Both the position numbers and the translations under genes were made by a program. The notes beneath the pieces are model-generated. The model had not been told where the DNA came from, did no database searches, and saw only the letters and a list, made by a program, of their open reading frames with translations. From positions 1 through 36,690 of the forward strand of contig JAPKMW010000110.1 in assembly GCA_026645575.1 (NCBI GenBank): a stretch of DNA of 36,690 bases, read 5' to 3'. This document shows positions 24,670 through 33,749 of this stretch, piece by piece; within the stretch, counting starts at the first letter, position 1, and every line of letters starts with the position of its first letter. The DNA is from Caldilineaceae bacterium (GTDB lineage: Bacteria > Chloroflexota > Anaerolineae > Caldilineales > Caldilineaceae).

Positions 24670-24939
24670 TTACGCAAATAGATCGGCGTGTCTGCCGGTG
24701 CGTTCAAAGATAATTTCGTCGTCCAGCAGTTTGTAGATCAATAACCAATCTGGCTCAATGTGACATTCGCGCCGTCCGATCCAATTGCCCACTAAAGTGT
24801 GATCGCGGAGCCGTTCGGGCAGCGGTTGTTCTTCCATCAAGAGTGTCATTACGCTGCGCAATTTGGCAATGTCTTTGCCTCGTCGTTGCATCAACCGCAA
24901 GTCGCGCTCGAATTGCCGAGTGAAGCTGGGCGTACGCAT
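24670..24939 (-). CDS. YafQ/RelE-family mRNA interferase toxin
   Basis: The 89-residue protein has all catalytic residues of E. coli YafQ with identical spacing: H47, H60 and D64 in ECHIEPDW, H84 and F88 in RTGRHADLF (YafQ H50, H63, D67, H87, F91). RelE-type toxins cleave mRNA in the ribosome. The start codon overlaps the antitoxin stop by one base (TAATG). The set is complete and probably active. Confidence 0.9.
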   Translation of the reverse strand: MRTPSFTRQFERDLRLMQRRGKDIAKLRSVMTLLMEEQPLPERLRDHTLVGNWIGRRECHIEPDWLLIYKLLDDEIIFERTGRHADLFA

Positions 24940-25199
24940 TAGATCTCCAGCCTTGCAAACAGATCTTCTGCGTTCTGGCAGCGCACCAAGTTTTCGCCGG
25001 CGTCGGTGTCAGCAAACGTTTGCAAAGTCGTGGCATTCGGCAAGCGCAGGTCAAAGGGTAAACCACGGCTCAGGCGCACTTGTTGATAAAACAAGGTAAT
25101 TGCCTGTGTCGTGGATAACCCCAACGCTTGTAAAATCGCTTCCGCTTCTTCTTTTAAGGTCGGGTCTACTCTTGCGCGTATCATCGCTGTTTTGCTCAT
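24939..25199 (-). CDS. DinJ/RelB-family antitoxin
   Basis: The 86-residue antitoxin begins with a ribbon-helix-helix DNA-binding domain (AMIRARVDPTLKEEAEAIL, then LGLSTTQAITLFYQQV), followed by the RLPNATTLQTF linker and an acidic helical tail that wraps the toxin. GTAAGGAGGC lies upstream. It precedes and overlaps the toxin gene, the usual order. It should repress its own promoter just upstream. Confidence 0.9.
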   Translation of the reverse strand: MSKTAMIRARVDPTLKEEAEAILQALGLSTTQAITLFYQQVRLSRGLPFDLRLPNATTLQTFADTDAGENLVRCQNAEDLFARLEI

Positions 25200-25220
25200 C
25201 TTAGCCTCCTTACAGAGTCA

Positions 25221-25249
25221 AGTGTAGCACAAGTGAGATACAAACGCAA
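25221..25249 (-). promoter_or_regulatory. Promoter of the toxin-antitoxin operon
   Basis: On the minus strand, TTGCGT (25249-25244) and TACACT (25226-25221) are separated by 17 bases. A TGC extended -10 element precedes TACACT. CACTTG occurs three times in and around it, candidate operators for the antitoxin. Confidence 0.55.
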
Positions 25250-25410
25250 GTGCCTATCCGATCAATTAGAACGAACTTTACGCCTTACGGCCTTCCCTGT
25301 TCGTTGTCTAAAGCCGCCGAACAGCTTGCGTTAGGGTAAAGGATAATGCCTGTCGGCAAAAAAGCGAGAAGTGGCACAGCCGCCCGATCCTTCCCTTGTC
25401 GCCACGCCGA

Positions 25411-25560
25411 TCAGACAACCGCAAACTCTGTATAGGGGCGCATTGCCGGCGGGTGGAAGACCAGGCTGACATCTTCAGGTAACTATGCTTTCATCATCTG
25501 ACACACTTGGTCGATGATCAACTCGTTTGGAGCGCGGAGACTATTTCCAGTTGGGGACAA
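25411..25560 (-). pseudogene. Possible decayed gene fragment
   Basis: A minus-strand frame reads NELIIDQVCQMMKA, a TAG, then LPEDVSLVFHPPAMRPYTEF and a TGA. The flow of residues through the TAG looks like former coding sequence, but no start or family is clear. The rest of the gap 25250-25410 shows nothing recognisable. Confidence 0.25.
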
Positions 25561-25632
25561 AGAGCGTGCGTTGCACGGGTCCGACGATAATGCTATCATG
25601 CGAACCCCTGTGACCCGTGCAACACACGCTCT
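25561..25632. repeat. 21-bp inverted repeat with 30-bp spacer
   Basis: The arms 25561-25581 and 25612-25632 are complementary at 20 of 21 positions (core GTTGCACGGGTC). It lies 15 bases beyond the nnrE stop, so it may shape the 3' end of that mRNA. There is no T run. It could also be a MITE-like remnant. Confidence 0.55.
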
Positions 25633-25647
25633 GGTCGAAGCTCTGCG

Positions 25648-26388
25648 CTACCACAACCGCACAAGATCACTCTCGGCAAAGATCGCCCCCACCGTCAGCC
25701 CCAACGCTGGTTCGGCATAGAGTTGCGGCGGCACGCTGATGTCGGCCAGGTAGAGTTCACCCACGTGGGCGGCGACCCCCGGCGCGCGCAACCCGGCTTT
25801 GGGCAGCGCCAGGGTCATGGTGGCGGTGGCTTTGATTGCCGGGGCGTAGACCGTACCGGTGGTCGTATCGACGCCGGAGGGCGCATCGAGCGCGAGAATC
25901 GGCGCGCCTTGGGCATTGGCCCAGCGGATCAGATCGCCGGCCGCGCCGCGTGGCGCACCTTTGAGGCTATAGCCGATCACGCCGTCGATGATCAGATCCG
26001 GCGCGGCGACGGTGGTGATGGCCTCGGCTTGCGCGACGGGAACCCGCATCCGCTGGAGAATATCGCGTTGATGCAGGGGAATCGGCGTGAACTTTGCGTC
26101 CGGCGCCGTGACAAAGACCTGCACTTGGGCGCCATAGTTGTGCAGCCGCCGCGCACAGCCCAACGCGCCGCCGCCGTTGCCCCCTGTGCCGGCCAACACA
26201 ACGACCCGTTTGCCGCGCGGGTCGCCGCCCAAGAAACGTTCCCGCGCCAGATGGGCCAGGGTGCGCCCGGCATTTTCCATCATCTGGATTAGCTCAATCG
26301 CATAATCGTCGATCATGGCCCGATCCACCTCGATCATCTGCTCGGTGGTCAGCCAGGGAATAGCCTCAGTATAGGTGAGAATACCCAT
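25648..26388 (-). CDS. nnrE: NAD(P)H-hydrate epimerase
   Basis: The 246-residue protein has the YjeF N-terminal domain fold, which epimerises damaged NAD(P)HX so that the dehydratase can repair it. The start MGILTYTEAIPWL is chosen for AAAGGAAAC upstream. Motifs are MMENAGRTLAHLA, VLAGTGGNGGGALGCAR (phosphate/pyrophosphate loop), DLIIDGVIGYSLKG and ALDAPSGVDTTTG. The C-terminal dehydratase domain (NnrD) is not fused here, so it must be elsewhere or absent. Confidence 0.9.
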   Translation of the reverse strand: MGILTYTEAIPWLTTEQMIEVDRAMIDDYAIELIQMMENAGRTLAHLARERFLGGDPRGKRVVVLAGTGGNGGGALGCARRLHNYGAQVQVFVTAPDAKFTPIPLHQRDILQRMRVPVAQAEAITTVAAPDLIIDGVIGYSLKGAPRGAAGDLIRWANAQGAPILALDAPSGVDTTTGTVYAPAIKATATMTLALPKAGLRAPGVAAHVGELYLADISVPPQLYAEPALGLTVGAIFAESDLVRLW

Positions 26389-26415
26389 TGTTTCCTTCTT
26401 TCTTAGCGTAAGCGA

Positions 26416-26431
26416 CCGCCACGGATGGCGG
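26416..26431. repeat. Short GC-rich palindrome CCGCCA-CGGA-TGGCGG
   Basis: A 6-bp stem with a 4-base loop lies between the glycosidase stop and the nnrE start on the minus strand. It shares its core with hairpins at 24619-24645 and 30812-30844, so it may be a small REP-like unit. Confidence 0.35.
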
Positions 26432-26452
26432 CACACCCCTAGAGGTATACAG

Positions 26453-27745
26453 TCATAACCAACCGTTTGTAAACCCGGCTCTGCGTAGACCCGTGATGAG
26501 ATAAGGGCATTGCTGCATCAAACGCCAGAAAAATCCCGTGCGGTAGTTCTCGATCATCAACACAACCGGGCCTTGATCAATCCCGAAATGCCCTGGAGAA
26601 ACCCAATATCCATCGGATGCGGCCCTAGTTGTAAAGGTTGGATTAAAGCTGCACTTGGCGCCGTACTCGCTGGTCATGACCGCATGGGTCTCATTGAAAT
26701 GCTGAATGGCGGGTAAGACGATTTCAGGTGCAAACGGCAGCGAGGCGACCGCCGCCCAAGGCGCGATCGTACCATCGTCCGGTCCATCCGGGAGGCTACG
26801 TGCTTCGTAATCATAGAAAGAGCGGTTGATTCCATCCAGATCGCGTACGGCCGGACCCGGGCCATCGCTTGCCGTTATGCCCCAACAGTTCGCGTTATAC
26901 CCTTTGAAGCCGTTTGGATTGTGGATCGCATACTGCTGCTGGACAAAGGTGGCGCGCCGACTATTCTCAAAATAGTCTATGCCCTTCGCCCGCATGAATT
27001 CGTCCTGGATGCCGCGAAAATCGATCCAACAGTGGGAGAGTTGATGAATAAAAAGCGTGCCGGCGAACAGGAATTCGTACCCGTAAAGTTCCCGCCACTG
27101 ATAGGTCTGCATCCACACCTGATAACTGGCCGTGGGTAGCGGATGGGTGGGCGACCCTAACGCAAGCGCATAGAGCAGTAGCGCCTCATTGTAGCCTTCC
27201 CACCGGTATGGGATGAAGCCGGATTCGGGTCGCCAGCCATGCGTGAGGGTTGCGCCGCCATTTTGCGCCCATTGCCAGTCCACGCGACGGTAAAGTGCGT
27301 CCGCAAGCGTGCGTATTGTGCGCTCTTCCCTCACATCCCGATCAAAATACGCGGCGGCGGCCAAGAACCCAGCCAACAGAAAGGCGGTGTCGACCGTAGA
27401 GAGCTCGGATTCCCACACCCGGCGCCCGCTCTGCATGTCGAGAAAATGATAGTAGAATCCCTTGTAGCCAGTCGCATCCGGCGCTTCGCCTTGCCGGCTG
27501 TTCCAGAAAAACTGCAAGGTCGTCAGTGTTCGCTGCACCGCTTCCGCCCGTGTCATATAGGCCCGCTCGACGCCGACCGTATACGCCGCCAGCGCCAGCC
27601 CGATAGCAGCGATACTCGCCGGTGCGCCCGGTCGGGTGTTATCCGGCACCAAGCCATTGGCCGGATTCGCCAATTTCAGAAAGTACCAGAACGTGTCATG
27701 CTCGAGTTTATTCAATGCTGCATCGCTTGTGAAGTTCTGTTTCAT
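26453..27745 (-). CDS. PF10091 'glucoamylase-like' glycosidase (GH144-related)
   Basis: The 430-residue protein has the (alpha/alpha)6 pattern of the PF10091 family: STVDTAFLLAGFLAA, FIPYRWEGYNEALLLYAL, LFIHQLSHCWIDFRGIQD, then GIDYFENSRRATFVQQ and CWGITASDGPG near the acidic active cleft, and NPTFTTRA at the end. The family includes GH144 beta-1,2-glucanases and the GH94-linked domain of cyclic glucan synthase. There is no signal peptide, so it would work in the cytoplasm. Substrate is therefore open. Another glycosidase of a different fold-family (GH63) lies 3 kb away. Confidence 0.75.
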   Translation of the reverse strand: MKQNFTSDAALNKLEHDTFWYFLKLANPANGLVPDNTRPGAPASIAAIGLALAAYTVGVERAYMTRAEAVQRTLTTLQFFWNSRQGEAPDATGYKGFYYHFLDMQSGRRVWESELSTVDTAFLLAGFLAAAAYFDRDVREERTIRTLADALYRRVDWQWAQNGGATLTHGWRPESGFIPYRWEGYNEALLLYALALGSPTHPLPTASYQVWMQTYQWRELYGYEFLFAGTLFIHQLSHCWIDFRGIQDEFMRAKGIDYFENSRRATFVQQQYAIHNPNGFKGYNANCWGITASDGPGPAVRDLDGINRSFYDYEARSLPDGPDDGTIAPWAAVASLPFAPEIVLPAIQHFNETHAVMTSEYGAKCSFNPTFTTRAASDGYWVSPGHFGIDQGPVVLMIENYRTGFFWRLMQQCPYLITGLRRAGFTNGWL

Positions 27746-27928
27746 GGATGATCTACCTTCCGTTTAGCACTGGTTACAAGGACCTTTTCTCTAGAATCAG
27801 TAGACCGCAATGCAACCAAAGTGAAATGAATTGACTCCGGACTACGCGACTAAACGCGCCTAGAAGGCAACCGGGACTACTGAGAATATCATTCGTGTTA
27901 TTTTCCCGTCACCTGATTTTACAGGAAA

Positions 27929-29632
27929 CTATCCACTTTGGCCGACCAGGCGGGCTTTGGCGCCCCGATGACGTGTCAAGCCCAGCGTTGAATAGCGATA
28001 AATATCGACGGCTGCTTTGCCCACCAAGGTCGGTAAGGAGCGGTCGCCAAAGAAATGGGCACGGTAGACGCCATTGCCCATAAAGCCGACGCCGGGGTTG
28101 AAGAGATTGGGGCGCAGCTTGTTATCGGGCAGATAAGTCTTGCCGTCCAGTAGATCACGAATCGACGAGGGCATCCACGGGAACTGGGCAAAACAGTGCT
28201 TGATCTGCGCCACCGTGCGATCCACATCCGCTTCATCAGCGGGATTGACGGCGTCGATCAGGGCGTCGATCTTGGTTTGGATGGCAAAAAAGTGGTCGAA
28301 ACCGCCGCCGGCCAGTTTGTGCGGACGCATGAGCGCAAGGTATTCGCTCCGGTCTTTGGCGCGTATCCGGTTGACCACCAGCCGCACATACTCCAGGTAG
28401 GCGCCCAGCAGCCACAGCACGGCATAGACCTGCCACAGCTTGTAGTTGCCCCACGCTTTGTAGGAACTGGCAACCAGTCGGTCGTGCATGCCAATGTAGT
28501 CGAGCGTCATCTGCTCCAGCGGGGCAAAGGCCGCGGCGGAATAGTCCCCCGTCTGTTTGGCCTTGAGCAGCAGATCGGCGATCCAGAAGATGCTCATATG
28601 GGTGACATACAGCCCCTTGGAGTAGAGCGGGTCGATAAAGCCGGCAGCGTGAGCCAGCAGCGCAAAGCGGTTGCCGACAATGTGATGGGCCGAGTATTGC
28701 AAGCGATCCACGCGCTGCCAATCGCGCACCGGATGCGCCCCTTTCAGTTGGGCGTAGATGGTGGGAAATTGTTGCACAAAGGTGTAAAACTCTTCCTCCG
28801 GCGTCAGATCGTTGCGTTGCGGATAGAGGCGCGAGTCCAGTTGCAAGCCCACGCTACAGAGCGGATTGGTCGCCGCCGGATGGTTGTTGAATGGGATCAC
28901 CCAGAGCCAGCCGCCTTTGAAGATATGGTGCAGCGTCCCCTGTGAGATTGGATAGGGAAAGCCATAGTCCGCTTGCGTTGGCCCCACTTGGTTAAAACAG
29001 GGGGTATCGATCATATGGGTGTAGATGGTGCGGGAATGGGTCAGCAGATCGCGGTGGCGCCAGTTGAACTTGTTGGCGAGCAGCGACTTCATCCCGCCGG
29101 CATCCACCACATAGTTGGCCCGATAGGTGGCGCCCTTGGCGGTGAGGATCGTCACCCCATCCGGCTCGACCGTAATGTCCTGAATCTGCGTGCCTTGGCG
29201 AACATCTGCGCCATAGGAAACCGCCAGCGCGGTGAGCAGATAGTCCGAATCCTGGCGATGGATGTGGATCTCATGGCCGTAGGGCAATTTGGGGATGACA
29301 GCCTGTAAACTGTGGCGGATATTCTGTGGCTGGCCGACCGTGTGATGCAGAAAGCTAAAGTGGCGTTTCACGCCGTGTGATGTGCCGATATAGTTGTAAA
29401 AATTTTCCGAACTGAAATAGGCCAGTTCCGGCACATCATAAAACTGGGCCAGGGCGCGCATGGCTTCGGACGTCTCTAAAATCATCGACTCGCCAATCGT
29501 AAAGCGCGGGTGGGTGCTGCCCTCAAAGACAATCACCGACAAGCCCTGGCGCGCCAACACTGCCGCCAGGGTCGAACCGCCAATACCCGAACCGATAATG
29601 GCAACATCATAGCATGTGTCGGTATTTGTCAT
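27929..29632 (-). CDS. FAD-dependent oxidoreductase, tryptophan halogenase-like
   Basis: The protein has 567 residues from ATG 29632 (GAAGGGG upstream); the longer frame lacks a ribosome site. FAD motif GSGIGG is at 14-19 after [12 protein letters not shown] (43-50), the halogenase hallmark WxWxIP as WLWVIP (242-247) and [10 protein letters not shown] (331-340) place it near flavin-dependent halogenases. The catalytic Lys that lies about ten residues after the GES motif in tryptophan halogenases (K79 in PrnA) is not evident here; the segment reads [12 protein letters not shown]. It may thus be a halogenase-like oxidase with other chemistry. It follows the DUF3179 gene by 40 bases. Confidence 0.75.
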   Translation of the reverse strand: MTNTDTCYDVAIIGSGIGGSTLAAVLARQGLSVIVFEGSTHPRFTIGESMILETSEAMRALAQFYDVPELAYFSSENFYNYIGTSHGVKRHFSFLHHTVGQPQNIRHSLQAVIPKLPYGHEIHIHRQDSDYLLTALAVSYGADVRQGTQIQDITVEPDGVTILTAKGATYRANYVVDAGGMKSLLANKFNWRHRDLLTHSRTIYTHMIDTPCFNQVGPTQADYGFPYPISQGTLHHIFKGGWLWVIPFNNHPAATNPLCSVGLQLDSRLYPQRNDLTPEEEFYTFVQQFPTIYAQLKGAHPVRDWQRVDRLQYSAHHIVGNRFALLAHAAGFIDPLYSKGLYVTHMSIFWIADLLLKAKQTGDYSAAAFAPLEQMTLDYIGMHDRLVASSYKAWGNYKLWQVYAVLWLLGAYLEYVRLVVNRIRAKDRSEYLALMRPHKLAGGGFDHFFAIQTKIDALIDAVNPADEADVDRTVAQIKHCFAQFPWMPSSIRDLLDGKTYLPDNKLRPNLFNPGVGFMGNGVYRAHFFGDRSLPTLVGKAAVDIYRYSTLGLTRHRGAKARLVGQSG

Positions 29633-29672
29633 CGTTGAATCCCCTTCGGGTGCTACACCCGGAACCAAAAGA

Positions 29673-30785
29673 TCACGACTGCCCATAGATCCGCGTCTGC
29701 GGATGCCAATCTTTCCAGCCGAACCAGAACGAGGAGGTGCTTGGCACACGGGTCAAGCTTTTACCCGCCAGCGGCCCGGCGCCAGCCCGCCCGGTGAGCA
29801 GCGGCCAGGTCGAGCCGGTTTCGTTGTCGATCAGCGTCATCGCTTCAACGCCCGGTCGGAAAGTCAAAAGCTGTCCATCAACCATGCGCTGAAAAACCGT
29901 GGCGGTGGCCGACGTCGGTTCATAGACGACGACCAGCGGTGTTGTTCCCACCTGGTCATTGACAACCCGTTCCGCGGCCAGGACGCTGTGCGGATAGACG
30001 ACCGGCTGTTCGTCGATCACGATGCCGGTGACCAACGCCTTGCGCGGCAGCCGGTCATCCTGCCGGGTTTCGCCCAACACGCCGGCCTGATTGGAAGCGT
30101 AGTAGCTGCTGTAACTGTCATACGCGCCCATGCCATTGGTCGCCAAAGCTTGGGTGGTTGGGTGCAACCGTTTCCATTCGGCCCAGGTGGTTTGCAGTGC
30201 GGCCAGAGGCGTTAACCTGGCGCCCAGCAACGGACCGTCAATCGCTTCGCCAAGAATTTGACTCCAATAACTTTGGGTCTGGCGGTCATACATCACCAGC
30301 ACATTCATCACCAACTTGCCGCTCACGCCAAAGGTGTGGACTTGCTCCTGCTCCTGAAATTTCACTGTGCGGGCATACACGATGCCCGTAAAGCAGAGCG
30401 GTCACCAGGTGACGGCAATCGGTTCGCCACCCACCGTGTCGTTGACAATCTCATGGCCGCTGAGAAAGGGAATCGAATAGGCGCGGGCGTCGCCGTTGAT
30501 CTCGACGCCCAATACCAACTCGTCCGGTTGATATTGCCTATCCGCTTCCTCACCGGTGACAAAGGTGGGGTGGTCGATGGCCGGAATCGCGTCGGGGGGC
30601 AGCAAAGTGACAATGGTGTAGGTTGGTGCAGCCACGCTGTTTTGTTCCGCCTGCTGGTTGGTTTGCACTTGGCTACCAGCCATCGACGCCGGCGCCTGGC
30701 GACCGAACAGCCACCCTTGATAACCGATATACCCTAGCACACCAATCAGAAGCAGCGCCATGATCCGACTTACTCTCTTACTCAT
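29673..30785 (-). CDS. DUF3179 protein with in-frame UGA at the CxxC motif; candidate selenoprotein (or nonsense-mutated)
   Basis: Reading through one TGA (30404-30402) gives a 370-residue DUF3179 protein with no other stop or shift. It has an N-terminal membrane anchor ([19 protein letters not shown]), then [34 protein letters not shown]128-P-L-C131, and [19 protein letters not shown]. In related proteins the UGA site is Cys in VTYCPLC. A hairpin begins 13 nt after the UGA. GGAGAAGAACG precedes ATG 30785. Either Sec makes a U-x-x-C redox pair, or a single TGC-to-TGA change killed the gene. The rest of the frame shows no decay. Function of the family is unknown. Confidence 0.7.
30370..30388 (-). 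promoter_or_regulatory. SECIS-like hairpin after the UGA codon
   Basis: On the minus strand CGGGCAU-CGUGU-AUGCCCG forms a perfect 7-bp stem with a 5-base loop. The first loop base comes 20 bases after the UGA. G is the second loop base. Bacterial SECIS elements usually have the loop 16-37 bases after UGA with a G in its first two positions, so the shape fits. A lower stem (CUG/CAG) with an internal loop can extend it. Confidence 0.45.
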
Positions 30786-30811
30786 CGTTCTTCTCCTTAG
30801 TCAGTTTTTCA

Positions 30812-30844
30812 CTGGGAGCGCCGCCAGGATGGCGGCGCTCCCAG
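30812..30844. terminator. 14-bp perfect GC-rich hairpin after the GH63 gene
   Basis: CTGGGAGCGCCGCC (30812-30825) pairs exactly with 30831-30844 around AGGAT. It begins 2 bases after the GH63 stop on the minus strand, ahead of the DUF3179 gene. An A-rich rather than T-rich run follows on that strand. It shares its core with other GC palindromes in this window. Confidence 0.5.
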
Positions 30845-30846
30845 GA

Positions 30847-33513
30847 TTAGCCATATCGCTGAATCAACTCGGCCACTAACCCTGTCCAGCCGGTTTGGTG
30901 GCTGGCGCCCAGGCCGGCGCCGTTATCGCCGTGAAAATATTCGTGAAAGAGGAGATACTCCCGCCAGTGGGGATCGTCCTGAAAGAGCCGTTGCCCGCCG
31001 TAGACTGGTCGCTCCCCGGCCCCGTTGCGCCGGAAGATGCTGATCAGCCGCTGCGCCAAAGCCGCCGCGACTTTGTCCAGGGTCAACCAATGGCCGGAGC
31101 CGGTGGGAAATTCGACTGTGACCTCATCGCCATAATATTGATGGAAGCGCTCCAGCCCTTCAATGAGCAGGTAGTTGATCGGGAACCAGATGGGGCCGCG
31201 CCAGTTGGAGTTGCCGCCAAAGAGGCCGCTGCGCGATTCCGCCGGCCAGTAGCTCACCTCAAAGCGCTGCCCGCCGATGTCGATGCGATAGGGGTTGGTT
31301 TCATGAAACTTGGAAAGCGAGCGAATGCCGTAGGGCGAAAGAAATTCCCGTTCATCGAGCATATAGCGCAAGACGCTGCGCAGATGATCCTCGGTGAGGA
31401 TGGCGGTAATCAAGTTGCGACCGCCGTCGATCAGATCGATGTTCGCCATAGTGCCGACCAGATTGGGGCGGAATTTGAGAAACCACTCGGCGCGGCGGCG
31501 GAAGTCCGGCAACGCTGCCAGCAACTCAGCATCGATGATCTCCACCCCGATCAGCGGGATCAAGCCGACCAGGGAGCGCACCTTGAGCGGTGTAATGCTG
31601 TCGTCGGGCAGATGCAGCGCATCATAGAAAAATTCATCGGTGCTATTCCACAGCGCATGGCCCTGGCCGCCCGTATTGGTCATGGCATGGGCAATGCGCA
31701 GAAAATGTTCAAAGAATTTGGTGGCAGTCTCCTGATAGACTGGATTTTCTTTCGCCAGTTCCAGCGCCATGCGCAACATCACCAGGCTAAAGCAACCCAT
31801 CCACGCCGTGCCGTCCGATTGGTCAATGTGACCGCCAGTGGGCAGGCGGGCGCTGCGATCAAAGACGCTAATGTTGTCCAAACCGAGAAAGCCACCTTGG
31901 AAGACGTTGCGCTCATCTTCATCTTTGCGGTTGACCCACCAGGTGAAGGTGAGCATCAGCTTGTGAAAGATGCCCTCCAGAAAGGCCCGATCCGGCTGAC
32001 CATTTTGTGCGGCATCCATTTGATAGACGCGCCAGGTGGCCCAGGCATGAACCGGCGGGTTGACATCGCCAAAGGCCCATTCATAGGCCGGCAGCGCGCC
32101 GTTGGGGTGCATATACCACTCGCGCGTAAAGAGTTCCAGTTGCCGTTTGGCAAAGTCAGGATCGATCTGTGCCAGCGGCACACAATGAAAGGCCAAATCC
32201 CAGGTGGCATACCAGGGGTATTCCCATTTGTCCGGCATAGAAATTACATCAAAATTATGTAAATGCTCCCAATCACGGTTGCGCCCCTGTTTACGCTTGT
32301 CCGGTGGTGACGGCATCCCCGGATCGCCATGCAGCCATTGCTCCAAATCGTAGTAGAACAGTTGCTTCGACCAGAGCATCCCGGCCCATGCCTGCCGCTG
32401 AATGGCGCGTGCCTCATCATCCAAGGTTGACTTGTGAATAGCGGCATAGAATTCGTCGGCTTCGCGCTGGCGTTGGCGGAAGGTACGATCAAAGGCAGCG
32501 CTAAAGGGACGATTTTGGCGCTTGGCCGCGAGCCGCAGGCGGTAGACGTGAGTGGCGCCGGCCGGCACTTCATCGGCAAAGTGGGTGGCGCATTTGGTCC
32601 CCTCCTGCGCCGGATTGACCGCCGCTGGCTCACCGTCGATCAGCCAGCGATGAAAGGCATCTTTGACATAGGGGGTGCGATTCTCAGCGCCAAAGAGCCG
32701 CCGGTTGTTGGTTTCATTTTCGGTAAAGAGCAAGCGGCTACCGCCTTCGGCATAGAGATAATAGTCCCCCAACGTCGGATGGGTGGCCGGGATAGTCAAG
32801 ACGCCCGCGGCGCCCTCCACCTGGCGAAGCTGAGGCTTACCGGGTACATCCGCCATCGGCCCGGTGGGATAGCCCCATCCCCACGTATTGCGAAACCAGA
32901 GGGTGGGCAAGAGATGAAAAGGCGCGGTCTCTGGCCCACGGTTGGTCACGCTGATCTGAATCAAGAGGTCATCCTGGTCGGCTTTGGCATACTCGACCAG
33001 CACATCAAAGTAGCGATTGTCGGCAAAGGCGCCGGTGTCGAGCAATTCGTACTCAAAGTCCTGGTAGCCGCGCCGCCGGTTTTCCTGCACCAGGTCGGCA
33101 TAGGGAAACGCCGCCTGCGGATATTTGTAGAGCATCTTCATATAGCTGTGGGTCGGCGTGCTGTCCAAATAAAAATAGACTTCCTTGACATCCTCACCGT
33201 GGTTGCCCTCAGAACCGGTCAACCCAAAGAGGCGCTCCTTGAGAATCGGGTCGCGGCCATTCCAGAGCGCCAACGCAAAACAGAGATATTGATTGCGGTC
33301 GGAAATCCCCGCCAAGCCATCCTCGTTCCAGCGGTAGACACGACTGCGGGCGTGATCATGGGGCAAGTAGTCCCAAGCCGTGCCATGTTCGCTGTAATCT
33401 TCGCGTACCGTTCCCCAGGCGCGCTCGCTGAGGTACGGTCCCCACTGTTTCCAATTGGACGTGCGCGCCCGGTAGTCGGCCAGGCGTTGGTGTTCGGCGG
33501 TTTGTGTTGCCAT
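30847..33513 (-). CDS. GH63-family glucosidase (MGH/glucosidase type)
   Basis: The 888-residue protein has an N-terminal beta-rich domain ([18 protein letters not shown], then [16 protein letters not shown]) and a C-terminal (alpha/alpha)6 barrel. Late motifs WRGPIW (771-776), HEYF (857-860) and GASHQTGWT (869-877) are typical of GH63 enzymes, which remove glucose from glycans or cleave mannosyl-/glucosylglycerate. There is no signal peptide, so a cytoplasmic role in using compatible solutes or storage glycans is likely. The start [10 protein letters not shown] has only a weak ribosome site. Confidence 0.85.
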   Translation of the reverse strand: MATQTAEHQRLADYRARTSNWKQWGPYLSERAWGTVREDYSEHGTAWDYLPHDHARSRVYRWNEDGLAGISDRNQYLCFALALWNGRDPILKERLFGLTGSEGNHGEDVKEVYFYLDSTPTHSYMKMLYKYPQAAFPYADLVQENRRRGYQDFEYELLDTGAFADNRYFDVLVEYAKADQDDLLIQISVTNRGPETAPFHLLPTLWFRNTWGWGYPTGPMADVPGKPQLRQVEGAAGVLTIPATHPTLGDYYLYAEGGSRLLFTENETNNRRLFGAENRTPYVKDAFHRWLIDGEPAAVNPAQEGTKCATHFADEVPAGATHVYRLRLAAKRQNRPFSAAFDRTFRQRQREADEFYAAIHKSTLDDEARAIQRQAWAGMLWSKQLFYYDLEQWLHGDPGMPSPPDKRKQGRNRDWEHLHNFDVISMPDKWEYPWYATWDLAFHCVPLAQIDPDFAKRQLELFTREWYMHPNGALPAYEWAFGDVNPPVHAWATWRVYQMDAAQNGQPDRAFLEGIFHKLMLTFTWWVNRKDEDERNVFQGGFLGLDNISVFDRSARLPTGGHIDQSDGTAWMGCFSLVMLRMALELAKENPVYQETATKFFEHFLRIAHAMTNTGGQGHALWNSTDEFFYDALHLPDDSITPLKVRSLVGLIPLIGVEIIDAELLAALPDFRRRAEWFLKFRPNLVGTMANIDLIDGGRNLITAILTEDHLRSVLRYMLDEREFLSPYGIRSLSKFHETNPYRIDIGGQRFEVSYWPAESRSGLFGGNSNWRGPIWFPINYLLIEGLERFHQYYGDEVTVEFPTGSGHWLTLDKVAAALAQRLISIFRRNGAGERPVYGGQRLFQDDPHWREYLLFHEYFHGDNGAGLGASHQTGWTGLVAELIQRYG

Positions 33514-33683
33514 GAGATGATCGCTTTCGGTGATTGCGTGGGTACTGGTTCCTAACTCCGATTGTAAGTGTATGTGACCGAGCTGAATGTTAGCGCGCCT
33601 ACGTCGCGGCCAAACTCAGGTTTGATCGGACGCCACAGTTGCCCCAAAGCGAATCGCACCCACAGGGCAACAGTATAGCGCGA

Positions 33684-33712
33684 TTGACAGTAGCGCTGCT
33701 TCATGCGATGAT
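33684..33712 (+). promoter_or_regulatory. Candidate promoter of the Crp/Fnr-type gene
   Basis: TTGACA at 33684-33689 is followed by a 17-base gap and GATGAT at 33707-33712 (4 of 6 matches to TATAAT). It lies 38 bases before the chosen start codon. A 7-bp inverted repeat GTTGCCC/GGGCAAC at 33638-33671 sits upstream and could be an operator. Confidence 0.4.
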
Positions 33713-33749
33713 GGGGCTATACGACCCATCCATCAAAAGGATTTATCAA

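Noticed and set aside
25514..25720. 68-codon + strand frame near nnrE
   Set aside because: It reads through the 21-bp inverted repeat and into antisense nnrE.
30895..33555. Two long + strand frames (455 and 373 codons) opposite the GH63 gene
   Set aside because: They are shadows caused by GC-biased codon use in the GH63 gene; no motif or start signal supports them.
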